Assembly: GCF_003627955.1 (NCBI RefSeq)
Contig: NZ_RBWS01000009.1
Location: 1-64,000 of the forward strand
Reading direction: 5' to 3'
DNA length: 64,000 bases
Origin: Sphingobacterium puteale
GTDB lineage: Bacteria > Bacteroidota > Bacteroidia > Sphingobacteriales > Sphingobacteriaceae
A program made the position numbers and the translations under genes. Each line of letters starts with the position of its first letter. The first letter of the stretch is position 1. The notes beneath the pieces were generated by a model that saw only the letters and a list, made by a program, of their open reading frames with translations, did no database searches and had not been told where the DNA came from. This document shows, in pieces, positions 8,931 to 17,109 of the stretch.

Positions 8931-9692
8931 TTAACCCTCATCTGAATTTTCAAGCCGTTGTTTCCGGCTGAATTGCGCCATTAATACATTCGGGTGATGG
9001 ATTAAATGCGTTTTAGCCAGATAATCGGAATTATCGGCATAAATAAAGAGCAGGGTGCCGTCCTTAATGGTATTGATAATCGGGCCTGCATATTCACGGG
9101 GTACAGCAGGACAGCCATAGCTCTTACCCAATCTTCCCAGGCTGGATATTGTTCCTGTGCTGCAATAATCTGCACCATGCATAACCACGTACCGTGCTTT
9201 GGCATTGTCATTTATTCCTTCCTCAAGACCATTTAATACTAATGAGTAGCCATTTTCTCCATTATAGGTGTTTTCGGTCATAAAAAATCCCAGCGAGCTT
9301 TTTAAAGACTCCTGTTGATTTGAAAAATCTGTAGCATAGTTTTCGCCACTATTTTTACCGTGTGACACCAAGGTGTTAAAAAGCACCTTTTTGTTCTCCA
9401 GATCAAGTACAACAAGTCTTTTCTCCGTGGATGCCAAGGAAAAGTCAATGACTGTCATAATAGCTTTGTTGTGAATGGGTAGCTTTTTTCTGCCTTCCAT
9501 CGCTTGTCGAAACGCCTCGTATTTTAATACAGGGCTTAAATTCATTTCATCATATAAAGAATCAACTTCCGTCCGTTGACGTTCTACATTTATATGATGG
9601 GTATTGGTCTGTTGAACTGTTGTTTTTAAATCTTCTTTTGACGACAGTGCTGTATTTAGTGCCATCAAAAGAAACATAAACGTATTTCCCAT
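8931..9692 (-). CDS. Murein L,D-transpeptidase, YkuD_2 family
   Basis: This 253-residue protein has a hydrophobic N-terminal signal and a catalytic domain of the Bacteroidota-type L,D-transpeptidase family. It carries MHGADY (His172) and the nucleophile in KSYGCPAVP (Cys194). Such enzymes cross-link peptidoglycan stem peptides (3-3 links) or attach proteins to murein in the periplasm. It is next to, and on the same strand as, a second L,D-transpeptidase of a different subfamily, about 80 bp away. Family assignment rests on the HG...GC motif spacing. The exact peptidoglycan reaction is inferred. Confidence 0.85.
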   Translation of the reverse strand: MGNTFMFLLMALNTALSSKEDLKTTVQQTNTHHINVERQRTEVDSLYDEMNLSPVLKYEAFRQAMEGRKKLPIHNKAIMTVIDFSLASTEKRLVVLDLENKKVLFNTLVSHGKNSGENYATDFSNQQESLKSSLGFFMTENTYNGENGYSLVLNGLEEGINDNAKARYVVMHGADYCSTGTISSLGRLGKSYGCPAVPREYAGPIINTIKDGTLLFIYADNSDYLAKTHLIHHPNVLMAQFSRKQRLENSDEG

Positions 9693-9773
9693 TCTCCTCC
9701 TTTTCTGTGTAGATGTTTACAAAAATAATTATTAAAGTTAATACATATTTGATTTACAGAATGTTAAATATTG

Positions 9774-10793
9774 TTAATCAATAACGACGACCAGTGAGGA
9801 AAGGTCTTTTGACCGTTTATAGACAAATTGGGCGTGAGATGACGCATTTCTGACACACATGTGTGACTTGGGTGTGGTGCCTAAACTTTCGCTATATTCG
9901 ACGATGCTGCCTTTGGGGTTATTGACCGGTACCCCATGGATATAAGCTCCGGCGGTGAATCGGGTCGCGTAAGGGGCAAAGCCCGCATAGGTACGTGTGC
10001 CGTCTTCGAAATAGAACATTTTTGATTTGTGCTCCTGTACAACAAAGAGTCCTGTCGGTGTCTCCTGTGCGTGTGGGGGTTTGTGGCGGCCGCTGGTGAC
10101 TGGGTTCATGCTGCGGATAAGCCATTCTTTGCCCACTTTTTCCAGTGTGCAGATGTTTTGATTCTTGACATCGACAACGTTAATGATGTTAAACTGCACA
10201 CTATCGCTTATCAGGCGTAGATAGCGTTTGGGGACAGTATATTCCCCTTCAAATGACAGACCGGCGATAGGTATGTGGGCAAGGGTATCTGCTCCTTTGA
10301 CGCGGACCAGCCATCCGTCACGTCCATAACGAACCGGCTTATCCGTAGCCGGGTCGTATAATGGGGCGGCTTGATAGCGAGCCACATTGAAGCTGTCAGC
10401 AACGCGTTTGTATGCATCTCGTTTGAAATCTTTAATCGTAGGAGCTTCTCCTTGTTCATTCTGATAATTCTGAAGAACGGCATAGCGCGAAGGAGTCTGT
10501 TGGAAATTTTCAATGAAAGCCAGCCTTTCCTTTATTTTATCCCACTGAAAACCGCGTGTGGTATCTTTATAAGGATAGGTGTCCTCCAACGTGTACTTTT
10601 TGTAGAGCAGATCTTTTTTGATAACAATATCTTCTGCAGTGACCATCTTCGGCTTCTCCTCCTGTTTTTTGTCGGGGGCAGCTTCCTGATGCTTAATTGG
10701 CTGTTCTTTTTGTACTGTGCTTTTCTTTTCCTGTTGGCAAGCTAATGCCAGAAATAATAGGCTAAATACGAGATACGTTAATCCTTTATTCAT
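9774..10793 (-). CDS. L,D-transpeptidase lipoprotein with SHMCVR active site
   Basis: A lipoprotein signal ends at LALAC, followed by a charged linker rich in K, Q and E and a C-terminal YkuD-type catalytic domain. Catalytic candidates are His286 in YIHGVP and Cys313 in SHMCVRN. Canonical YkuD enzymes read SHGCVR, so glycine is replaced by methionine while His and Cys are retained. The expected role is peptidoglycan 3-3 cross-linking or anchoring at the periplasmic face. It lies upstream of the YkuD_2-type gene on the same strand, so the two may be expressed together. Confidence 0.8.
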   Translation of the reverse strand: MNKGLTYLVFSLLFLALACQQEKKSTVQKEQPIKHQEAAPDKKQEEKPKMVTAEDIVIKKDLLYKKYTLEDTYPYKDTTRGFQWDKIKERLAFIENFQQTPSRYAVLQNYQNEQGEAPTIKDFKRDAYKRVADSFNVARYQAAPLYDPATDKPVRYGRDGWLVRVKGADTLAHIPIAGLSFEGEYTVPKRYLRLISDSVQFNIINVVDVKNQNICTLEKVGKEWLIRSMNPVTSGRHKPPHAQETPTGLFVVQEHKSKMFYFEDGTRTYAGFAPYATRFTAGAYIHGVPVNNPKGSIVEYSESLGTTPKSHMCVRNASSHAQFVYKRSKDLSSLVVVID

Positions 10794-10870
10794 ATATGGG
10801 CTATATAAATTATTGTTTTATTCTTTAAATATAAGAATAAAACACATTTTTTAAATGATTGACAAAAAGT

Positions 10871-10878
10871 TAGTTTTG
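10871..10878 (+). promoter_or_regulatory. TAGTTTTG -7 box for the Nudix gene
   Basis: The TAnnTTTG box lies 18 bp before the ATG of the Nudix hydrolase. It predicts a short leader of about 10-12 nt. No clear -33 TTTG is present. Confidence 0.4.
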
Positions 10879-10896
10879 TAGTTTCAAATAAAAAAT

Positions 10897-11304
10897 ATGC
10901 ATAAGATTGTAATTTGTTCAGCAATGATGATCGGTCCGTATGGCGATCTGCTGATGGTTAGAAAAAAAGGATCTTATTATTTTCAATTACCCGGTGGGAA
11001 GATTGCCGTCGGTGAAGATGATGTAACGGCATTGGTCCGGGAACTCCGGGAGGAACTGCAATTTGACGCAAGCGGTACGTCCTTACAGTTTATTGGTCAA
11101 CATCGTACACAGGCCGTGAATGAGATAGACACCCTTGTGGAAGGGCATATCTATCTGATAAAACTCGACGCTCAATTTACTTTTCTGCCACAGGCGGAAT
11201 TGGAAGAAGTGCAATGGGTCAAAAAAGATAACTGGCAAAATTATCAGCTGGCACATCTTGCGGCAGAGTTTGTCGTGCCCAAGTGGCTCTCTGGGGATTT
11301 TTAA
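10897..11304 (+). CDS. Nudix hydrolase
   Basis: This 135-residue single-domain protein contains the Nudix box, beginning GGKIAVGEDD and continuing to RELREEL, which fits the GX5EX7REUXEEXGU pattern except for the final glycine position. Nudix enzymes hydrolyse nucleoside diphosphates linked to another moiety (damaged NTPs, ADP-ribose, NADH). The substrate cannot be fixed here. It is cytosolic and probably monocistronic, preceded by a consensus-like -7 box and followed by an unrelated OmpA-family gene. Confidence 0.9.
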   Translation: MHKIVICSAMMIGPYGDLLMVRKKGSYYFQLPGGKIAVGEDDVTALVRELREELQFDASGTSLQFIGQHRTQAVNEIDTLVEGHIYLIKLDAQFTFLPQAELEEVQWVKKDNWQNYQLAHLAAEFVVPKWLSGDF

Positions 11305-11382
11305 AGTAGCGTAGCTTGATGTGAACAAATTAAGGCTTTGTTTGTTAGTGCTTTATCAATTAATAATTAATAGACAAAGGTT

Positions 11383-12762
11383 ATGGAAAATCAGCTTGTA
11401 AAATCAGCAAAAGACTTTTTTGATCAGCAGTTGCTTGCCAGGGTCGGACAAAGTTTAAACCAGGATAATGAGCAGGTGAAGCAGAACTTAAATGCTGTCG
11501 TCCCGGCTTTGTTTCTGGGTTTGAGTCAACAGTCAGAAAATAGTGGCGGGATCGGTACGATTTTGGAACAGGCGAAACAGCATTTTTCAAGTTTTGATCC
11601 CGGTCAGATACTGGGTAGGCAGATGGATGCTGGGGGTCTTGAAGGGCAGCAGCTGGACGAAGGAAATGCTGGGTATGGCAATATACTGACTTCAATATTC
11701 GGTGACGGCTTGGATACCGTATTAACTACTGTTGCTGCGTATCTGGGTTTTAATGCTGATTCGGTGAAGAAATTGATGGCCTTTTCTCTGCCGGCCATCT
11801 TTTCCAGTTTAACTAATAAAGGGCAAAATTGGGATGTGGAAGGGGTGAGCCAGAAGCTAAAAGAGAATAAAACTGCATTTGCGGCTGCTATCCCTGCGGG
11901 ATTAAGTTTAGGTGCTTTTGGGAAATTATTTGATGGCGGACATTTTTCTGCGCCCGAGGAAGCTTTACCTGAAACTCCGGTAGAAGAGACTGTGAAAAAC
12001 ATGCCCCACCATATAGGTACGGTTATTAATCCTGCGACTGAACTTGAAGCACATAAAGAGCCATTGGCATTACCTCGGGCGGATGCTGCCAGGTCTGCGG
12101 CTACTTCGACGGATTCTTCGGGTGGCGGCTGGTGGAAAATCTTAATTGCGTTGATTGTTATTGTGCTGCTTTGGTTTTTGTTTGGCAAGGGTTGTAGCAG
12201 TGGTAAAAAAGAAGGCGCTACGGACACGAGTGTCAATCGGGGACAGGTTGATTCCGGAGGTGCAATGGTTAGCGGAGCTGCCGGACAGATTGATCGTGAG
12301 CATTTAGATGTGATGTTGCCGAATGGAGAAAAATTAGCCGCATTTAAGAGCGGAATAGAAGACCAATTGGTTCAGTTCTTAAAATCCGATTATAAATCCT
12401 TGGACGAAGATTCCTTGAAAAATACCTGGTTTGATTTTGATAATCTTAATTTTGAAACCGGTACGGCAAAGGTTTTACCCGAAAGTCAGGTACAGCTCAG
12501 TAACCTGGCGGAAATACTCAAGGCTTTTCCGGCGGCAAACGTGAAAATTGGTGGTTATACCGATAAAACCGGAAGTAAAGATTACAACAAAAAATTATCA
12601 TTGGATCGGGCAAATGCTGTGAAAGATTATCTGGTTAAGGCGGGACTCTCTAAACAGGTAGTCGGAGCGGAGGGGTATGGATCACAATTTGCGAAATACA
12701 CAGCTGATGCTCCGGAAACTGACCGGATTTTAGATCGGCATGTCTCTGTCAGTGTCAGGTGA
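11383..12762 (+). CDS. DUF937 / transmembrane / OmpA-domain envelope protein
   Basis: This 459-residue protein has three parts. The first is an Ala/Leu-rich helical N-terminal region of DUF937 type (about residues 1-170, with VVPALFLGL and FSLPAIFSSL). The second is a single transmembrane helix (about residues 247-266, WWKILIALIVIVLLWFLFG) followed by a Cys/Ser/Gly-rich stretch. The third is a C-terminal OmpA-like peptidoglycan-binding domain with NFETGTAKVLPES and GYTDKTGSKDYN..LSLDRA. The OmpA domain should lie in the periplasm on murein, leaving DUF937 in the cytoplasm, so the protein probably links inner membrane to cell wall. It is monocistronic with its own terminator. Confidence 0.88.
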   Translation: MENQLVKSAKDFFDQQLLARVGQSLNQDNEQVKQNLNAVVPALFLGLSQQSENSGGIGTILEQAKQHFSSFDPGQILGRQMDAGGLEGQQLDEGNAGYGNILTSIFGDGLDTVLTTVAAYLGFNADSVKKLMAFSLPAIFSSLTNKGQNWDVEGVSQKLKENKTAFAAAIPAGLSLGAFGKLFDGGHFSAPEEALPETPVEETVKNMPHHIGTVINPATELEAHKEPLALPRADAARSAATSTDSSGGGWWKILIALIVIVLLWFLFGKGCSSGKKEGATDTSVNRGQVDSGGAMVSGAAGQIDREHLDVMLPNGEKLAAFKSGIEDQLVQFLKSDYKSLDEDSLKNTWFDFDNLNFETGTAKVLPESQVQLSNLAEILKAFPAANVKIGGYTDKTGSKDYNKKLSLDRANAVKDYLVKAGLSKQVVGAEGYGSQFAKYTADAPETDRILDRHVSVSVR

Positions 12763-12823
12763 TGTGCATTGAAAATGGAGCTGAGCTTAGCAATATAAGT
12801 TTGGAGTAAAAAATATAAGATAG

Positions 12824-12851
12824 AAAAGCGGATCCTAAAGAATCCGCTTTT
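12824..12851 (+). terminator. Intrinsic terminator after the OmpA-domain gene
   Basis: A 10-bp stem (aaaagcggat paired with atccgctttt) has an 8-nt loop and a following T-run. It ends transcription of the DUF937-OmpA gene. Confidence 0.85.
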
Positions 12852-12952
12852 TCCGTTTAATTGTTGGTATTTTATGGAATTATATCAATTTCGAATAATT
12901 TGAACCCATTTTATGGGTATTTTAGTGGAGAATATAGTGTTGCATCGCTGAT

Positions 12953-14005
12953 CTAGAAACTATATACACAGGCTAATAAAAACTGGCCGGCAGATTTTGT
13001 CGGAGATAGGTCATTCTTAACAAACTTTTCAGTATTGCTTTTATCAATTCTTATTTCAGGAATAAATTTGAAACCATGGTAATTGTATTCAGCGGTCAAT
13101 GTGGTGGCTAACATATTGGAACTTGGAATACCATTGGCTTCTTCTTTGTGCGTTTGGAAGAACTCTTCCCGTAATCCAATTCCGAAATGTTCTGACAGGT
13201 GAACTCTCGGGTAAAGCGCTACTCCTGTGTATCCGCCTTCCGCTCTTCTCTTATAATGTGTGGCGTTTACACCAAGGTAAAATTTAGGCGTGAAGTCGTA
13301 ATTTCCCACAAAATCCACAAGCGTGCCCGAGCTGTAGTTCTCTTTGCCCCCAACAGAAGATCCGCTTAGGAAATTTAGATAGAAACTGCCCTTCTCGTTA
13401 GGTCTATACGCTAGTTGTGAGCCAATATGTGAGACCCCGTTCAGATCTTGATAAACGTTCCAGTCATTAAATATACCGACCATTAACGCAAATTTGTCAG
13501 AAAAACTATAAGTTGCTTTCAGACCTGCATCCTGAAAAGGGCCAGCTCCGAATAAATAAGAAGTGGAATAATGAAAATTGTAAGTGGGAGAGATGACTTC
13601 AAATCCAACGAATGTGCCCATGAATCCGGCAGTAAGATTCAGTTTGTCGGTAAGATCATAGCCCACATATAAATTCTGAATGTGAAAGCTGTTCTTATCA
13701 TCACCCGGCTGGCCGTCTCCATTAATAATAGAACGATATTGTCCACGTGGGCCAAAAGAGAGTTCCCCTACAAAAGAAGCCTTTTTAAAATGTTTCTTAA
13801 CTGCGAGGTCAACCATTCCGATGGAGACTGAATTATTATCCTCCGTAAAATAGGTGTTGATATTGGGTTTGTTTTGGAAATCATATTTCCAGTAAGTATC
13901 CACAGATCCGGATATTTCAATAGGTTTTTCTTTGTTTTCTTCTTGTGATTTTGATTTTTGTATGAAAATTATTGAAAAAATGATGATTGTTAAGATTTTT
14001 TTCAT
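12953..14005 (-). CDS. Outer-membrane beta-barrel porin-like protein (OmpL/BBP2 type)
   Basis: A Sec signal ending SKSQ is followed by about 330 residues of alternating amphipathic strands with many aromatic girdle residues and short turns, ending in the aromatic LLACVYSF typical of OM barrels. It resembles the putative beta-barrel porin-2 family often annotated OmpL-like. It is divergent from the Amt ammonium channel with a 257-bp shared upstream region, suggesting a role in uptake of nitrogen compounds across the outer membrane. That role is inferred from position only. Confidence 0.78.
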   Translation of the reverse strand: MKKILTIIIFSIIFIQKSKSQEENKEKPIEISGSVDTYWKYDFQNKPNINTYFTEDNNSVSIGMVDLAVKKHFKKASFVGELSFGPRGQYRSIINGDGQPGDDKNSFHIQNLYVGYDLTDKLNLTAGFMGTFVGFEVISPTYNFHYSTSYLFGAGPFQDAGLKATYSFSDKFALMVGIFNDWNVYQDLNGVSHIGSQLAYRPNEKGSFYLNFLSGSSVGGKENYSSGTLVDFVGNYDFTPKFYLGVNATHYKRRAEGGYTGVALYPRVHLSEHFGIGLREEFFQTHKEEANGIPSSNMLATTLTAEYNYHGFKFIPEIRIDKSNTEKFVKNDLSPTKSAGQFLLACVYSF

Positions 14006-14161
14006 GTTGATAAGGTTTTAAGTTTGATTTGTTTGAATTTTGGTTGATTTTTTCTTTGTTTTTTTATAGGTTTTTGTGGTTTTGTTTTTGTTTTCTGTGA
14101 AATTATGTAAAAAATATCATAAAAAATAATATTTGATAGTAATTTTTCAACAAAAAGAGTT

Positions 14162-14169
14162 TATATTTG
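14162..14169 (+). promoter_or_regulatory. TATATTTG -7 box for the ammonium transporter
   Basis: An exact TAnnTTTG match lies about 93 bp before the amt start codon in very A/T-rich DNA. It implies a leader of about 85 nt. No convincing -33 element at the usual spacing was found. Confidence 0.4.
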
Positions 14170-14262
14170 TCAAAACAATAAGTAAGAAAGGGTTTTTGTT
14201 TTGTTTTTGTATTTTATTTAAAATTTATTGACGTATTAATAAACACTAATCAGTTTAAAAAA

Positions 14263-15567
14263 ATGAAAAAAATTATTCCACTCTTTGTTCTGGTACTTTT
14301 GGGCGTATTAGGACTTGTATTTCCTTCGATAGATTTATCTGCATTGGATAAAGCAGAGTTTGACACGGGGGATACTGCCTGGTTATTGACTTCTTCAGCA
14401 TTGGTGTTGATTATGACGCCCGGCTTGGCATTTTTTTACGGGGGAATGGTCAGTAAAAAGAATGTGATCTCGACGATGATGCAGAGTTTTATCTGTATGT
14501 GTCTTATGACGATCCTATGGGTTATTGTTGGATTCAGTTTAGCCTTTGGCGATGATATCGGCGGAATTATAGGTGATCCACGCACCTTCTTTATGATGAA
14601 AGGTACCTTAGGGAATGTCGCTTGGGGTGCATTACCGACCATACCATTGGTCTTATTCGCCATGTTTCAGCTGAAGTTTGCGATCATTACGCCTGCACTC
14701 ATTACCGGTGCATTTGCTGAGCGTATCCGGTTTAACTCCTATATGTTGTTTATTATCTTGTTCGGTGTCTTTATTTATATGCCATTGGCGCATGCTACTT
14801 GGCATCCGGAAGGAATTTTAGCAAAATTCGGCGTACTTGATTTTGCCGGCGGCACTGTCGTGCATATGTCAGCAGGCTGGGCGGCATTGGCTGCTGCAAT
14901 TTATTTAAAAGGCCGTAAATCACAGACACATAATCCAGCGCGTATAAGTTATGTAATCTTAGGAACTGCCTTGTTGTGGTTCGGTTGGTTCGGATTTAAT
15001 GCGGGTTCGGCCGGCGGTGCAAACTCGCTAGCAGCTTATGCCTTTGCAACCACAACTACAGCATCGGCTATGGCGGCAATGGCGTGGATATTTGTGGATA
15101 TTATCCGCGGTAAAAAACCATCCGCAATGGGGGCATGTATCGGTGCAGTTGTAGGACTGGTAGCAATTACGCCAGCAGCAGGATTTGTGAGCATTCCTCA
15201 CGCCATGGTCATTGGATTAGTCGCTGCATTGATTAGTAATCTAGTTGTCTACTTAAGAAGCAAAACCAGCATCGACGATACGTTGGATGTATTTCCTTGT
15301 CATGGTGTAGGTGGTATGGTAGGAATGGTGCTCACCGGAGTATTTGCACACCATAATGTAAATCCATTGGTTGTTGACAATGGCTTGTTTTTTGGTGAAA
15401 CGAAATTATTCTTTGTACATACGGTAGCCTTGTTTGCAGTATCATTCTTTGCTTTCGTAGGCTCTTTGGTATTATTAAAAGTAACGGATCTGATTTCTCC
15501 TTTACGTGTAGAAGAGACAGACGAGGAACTTGGTTTGGACGTTTCTCAGCACGCTGAGGCACTTTAA
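14263..15567 (+). CDS. amt: Ammonium transporter, Amt family
   Basis: This 434-residue channel conducts ammonium across the inner membrane. It has an N-terminal signal-like helix and about eleven transmembrane segments. Family hallmarks include GLAFFYGGMV near the N-terminus, the pore histidines in LAHATWHPEG and PCHGVGGMVG, and the DDTLDVFPCHG segment. No GlnB/GlnK PII gene follows, which differs from the common amtB-glnK pairing. A strong terminator lies right after the stop. It is divergent from a porin-like barrel gene, with which it may share nitrogen control. Confidence 0.95.
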   Translation: MKKIIPLFVLVLLGVLGLVFPSIDLSALDKAEFDTGDTAWLLTSSALVLIMTPGLAFFYGGMVSKKNVISTMMQSFICMCLMTILWVIVGFSLAFGDDIGGIIGDPRTFFMMKGTLGNVAWGALPTIPLVLFAMFQLKFAIITPALITGAFAERIRFNSYMLFIILFGVFIYMPLAHATWHPEGILAKFGVLDFAGGTVVHMSAGWAALAAAIYLKGRKSQTHNPARISYVILGTALLWFGWFGFNAGSAGGANSLAAYAFATTTTASAMAAMAWIFVDIIRGKKPSAMGACIGAVVGLVAITPAAGFVSIPHAMVIGLVAALISNLVVYLRSKTSIDDTLDVFPCHGVGGMVGMVLTGVFAHHNVNPLVVDNGLFFGETKLFFVHTVALFAVSFFAFVGSLVLLKVTDLISPLRVEETDEELGLDVSQHAEAL

Positions 15568-15592
15568 TTGTTACGGTCAAAATCGTTTAATC

Positions 15593-15637
15593 ATCCCAAA
15601 CAATGCTTTTCACAAGGCATTGTTTGGGATTTTTTTT
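15593..15637 (+). terminator. Intrinsic terminator after amt
   Basis: A 14-bp perfect stem (atcccaaacaatgc paired with gcattgtttgggat) with a 10-nt loop is followed by seven T. It lies inside the in-frame upstream extension of the next small ORF, which supports a later start for that ORF. Confidence 0.92.
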
Positions 15638-15686
15638 GCACCTTTGCCCAACAGAGCGGATATGCTGCACTATTTTAGTTTTTGTT

Positions 15687-15992
15687 ATGAAAGATACAAC
15701 AAAAGAAACCTTACGTTCGGATTTTGAGAAAATGATGCGTCATGCATTACAAAAAAATGGTGATTTTGGTTTCCATATATTTGGTGACTATGCTGCGTCA
15801 GTACTCAATTTCTATGTTGGAAGCTCCATCTTAGGGTTAGCTGAAAAGCGTGAAGCAGCACTATTTCTCGCAAGCTTGTATAATACAGGAATCAATAATG
15901 TAATCAATCAGCAGGACCTTCAGGAGATCGCAGATGTTTTAGCCCAGGATCCAACGCTCAATTATCAGGTGCTCGCGCCAATTTTTGATTAA
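15687..15992 (+). CDS. Hypothetical protein (101 aa)
   Basis: No family was recognised. It is probably a cytosolic, mostly helical small protein beginning MKDTTKETLRSDFEKMMRHALQ. A hydrophobic stretch follows (FYVGSSILGLAEKREAALFL), and the C-terminal part is acidic and Q/D/L-rich. The ATG at this position is preferred because the longer in-frame opening runs through the amt terminator. Its stop codon overlaps the stop of the convergent lipocalin gene by 4 bp. Confidence 0.65.
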   Translation: MKDTTKETLRSDFEKMMRHALQKNGDFGFHIFGDYAASVLNFYVGSSILGLAEKREAALFLASLYNTGINNVINQQDLQEIADVLAQDPTLNYQVLAPIFD

Positions 15993-16525
15993 TGCTTTGT
16001 CCAGACCAGATTGCCGGTTTCGTAGCCGCATTGTAAGGCATAAGTAAGAAATTCATTTCTGATCTTATCCGGAATCTCGGTATTTCTGCCCAGAATCCAC
16101 ATGTAATCGAGGTTGTCTCCAAATACAAGGGCATAGCTGTAGTCGGGCGTTATTTTTACAATATGATAGCCACTGTAGAATGGGCCAAAAAAGGATACTT
16201 TCAATGCGCCTTCGTGAGGACCGTTGACAAATTTAGCTTTTCCGATAGACTGCTTCCAGCGTTCTTTTTCTTCCGAGTAACCTTGATTATTGACGCGGAT
16301 TGTTCCATCTTTATTCTTGGTGTACTCTGCCGAAACCTGACTGAGCCCTTTTTCCCAGCGAAAGTCCAGCCGGGCAATTTCAAACCATTTTCCGAGGTAT
16401 TTATCTAAATCAAAAGGGTCTACTACATCCGGACGGGAGATGACGGGCTTTAACGCATTATATGCCACCGTCCCCAATGCCACAGCGGTCAGCAATAAGA
16501 GCGATTTTTTTTTGTCTATATTCAT
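15989..16525 (-). CDS. Lipocalin family protein (Blc type)
   Basis: This 178-residue protein has an N-terminal hydrophobic segment (a signal anchor or uncleaved signal peptide without a lipobox Cys) and a bacterial lipocalin barrel. The diagnostic first-strand motif is YLGKWFEIAR, followed by YSYALVFGDN and DYMWILGR near the third conserved region. Blc-type lipocalins bind lysophospholipids or fatty acids at the envelope; the ligand here is inferred. It is convergent with the 101-aa ORF, and the two stop codons overlap. Confidence 0.9.
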   Translation of the reverse strand: MNIDKKKSLLLLTAVALGTVAYNALKPVISRPDVVDPFDLDKYLGKWFEIARLDFRWEKGLSQVSAEYTKNKDGTIRVNNQGYSEEKERWKQSIGKAKFVNGPHEGALKVSFFGPFYSGYHIVKITPDYSYALVFGDNLDYMWILGRNTEIPDKIRNEFLTYALQCGYETGNLVWTKH

Positions 16526-16597
16526 CTTTTGGAGTTGTTTGTTGATAAAACAACAATTTTAATACCAATATGGTTTAGGCATACCGCGCTATTTTCT

Positions 16598-16605
16598 TAA
16601 TTTTG
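16598..16605 (+). promoter_or_regulatory. TAATTTTG -7 box before the DUF4268 gene
   Basis: A TAnnTTTG box lies 20 bp upstream of the GTG start and predicts a leader of roughly 13-15 nt, which supports that non-ATG start. Confidence 0.4.
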
Positions 16606-16625
16606 TTGACTTAAAAATTGTATTT

Positions 16626-17087
16626 GTGTATTCTAGAGAAGAGGTAAAGCAATTAAAACAGCTATTCTGGACCAAATTTGGACAATACATGTCCCTACAT
16701 TCAGCTGCAGACGGCGAAAAGGTCAGTTGGATGAACTATAAAACCGGTGTTAAGCATTTGTATTTTAAGATGGATGCTGATAATAATACTGCGAAAATAG
16801 CAATTATCTGGTCACATACCGATGCCGGAATCCGTGCATTGATGGCCGAGCAATTTCTGCAGTACAAAAATCTGCTTCATGATATTTTGGGCGAAGAATG
16901 GGAATGGGATATGGACAGTTGTGATGAATATGGAAAACCGATCTGTCAGATCTACAGGACACTGGAAGGCCATAGTATTTTTAAGGAAGAGGAATGGGGA
17001 GAACTGATTGCTTTCTTTAAACCACGGATGATTGCGCTGGATGAGTTCTGGTCTTCGGCAAAATATGCGTTCGATATCTTTAAATAA
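16626..17087 (+). CDS. DUF4268 domain-containing protein
   Basis: This 153-residue cytosolic protein matches the DUF4268 pattern, with VSWMNYKTGVKHLYFKMD, a GIRALMAEQF helix and the C-terminal ALDEFWS. In some bacteria this domain is fused to nucleases, but here it stands alone and its function is unknown. The start is GTG: no in-frame ATG exists upstream, and the next internal Met (MSLHS) would remove conserved residues. An S1/P1 nuclease gene follows on the same strand 22 bp later. Confidence 0.75.
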   Translation: MYSREEVKQLKQLFWTKFGQYMSLHSAADGEKVSWMNYKTGVKHLYFKMDADNNTAKIAIIWSHTDAGIRALMAEQFLQYKNLLHDILGEEWEWDMDSCDEYGKPICQIYRTLEGHSIFKEEEWGELIAFFKPRMIALDEFWSSAKYAFDIFK

Positions 17088-17109
17088 TTACAATAAAATA
17101 AATATAGCA

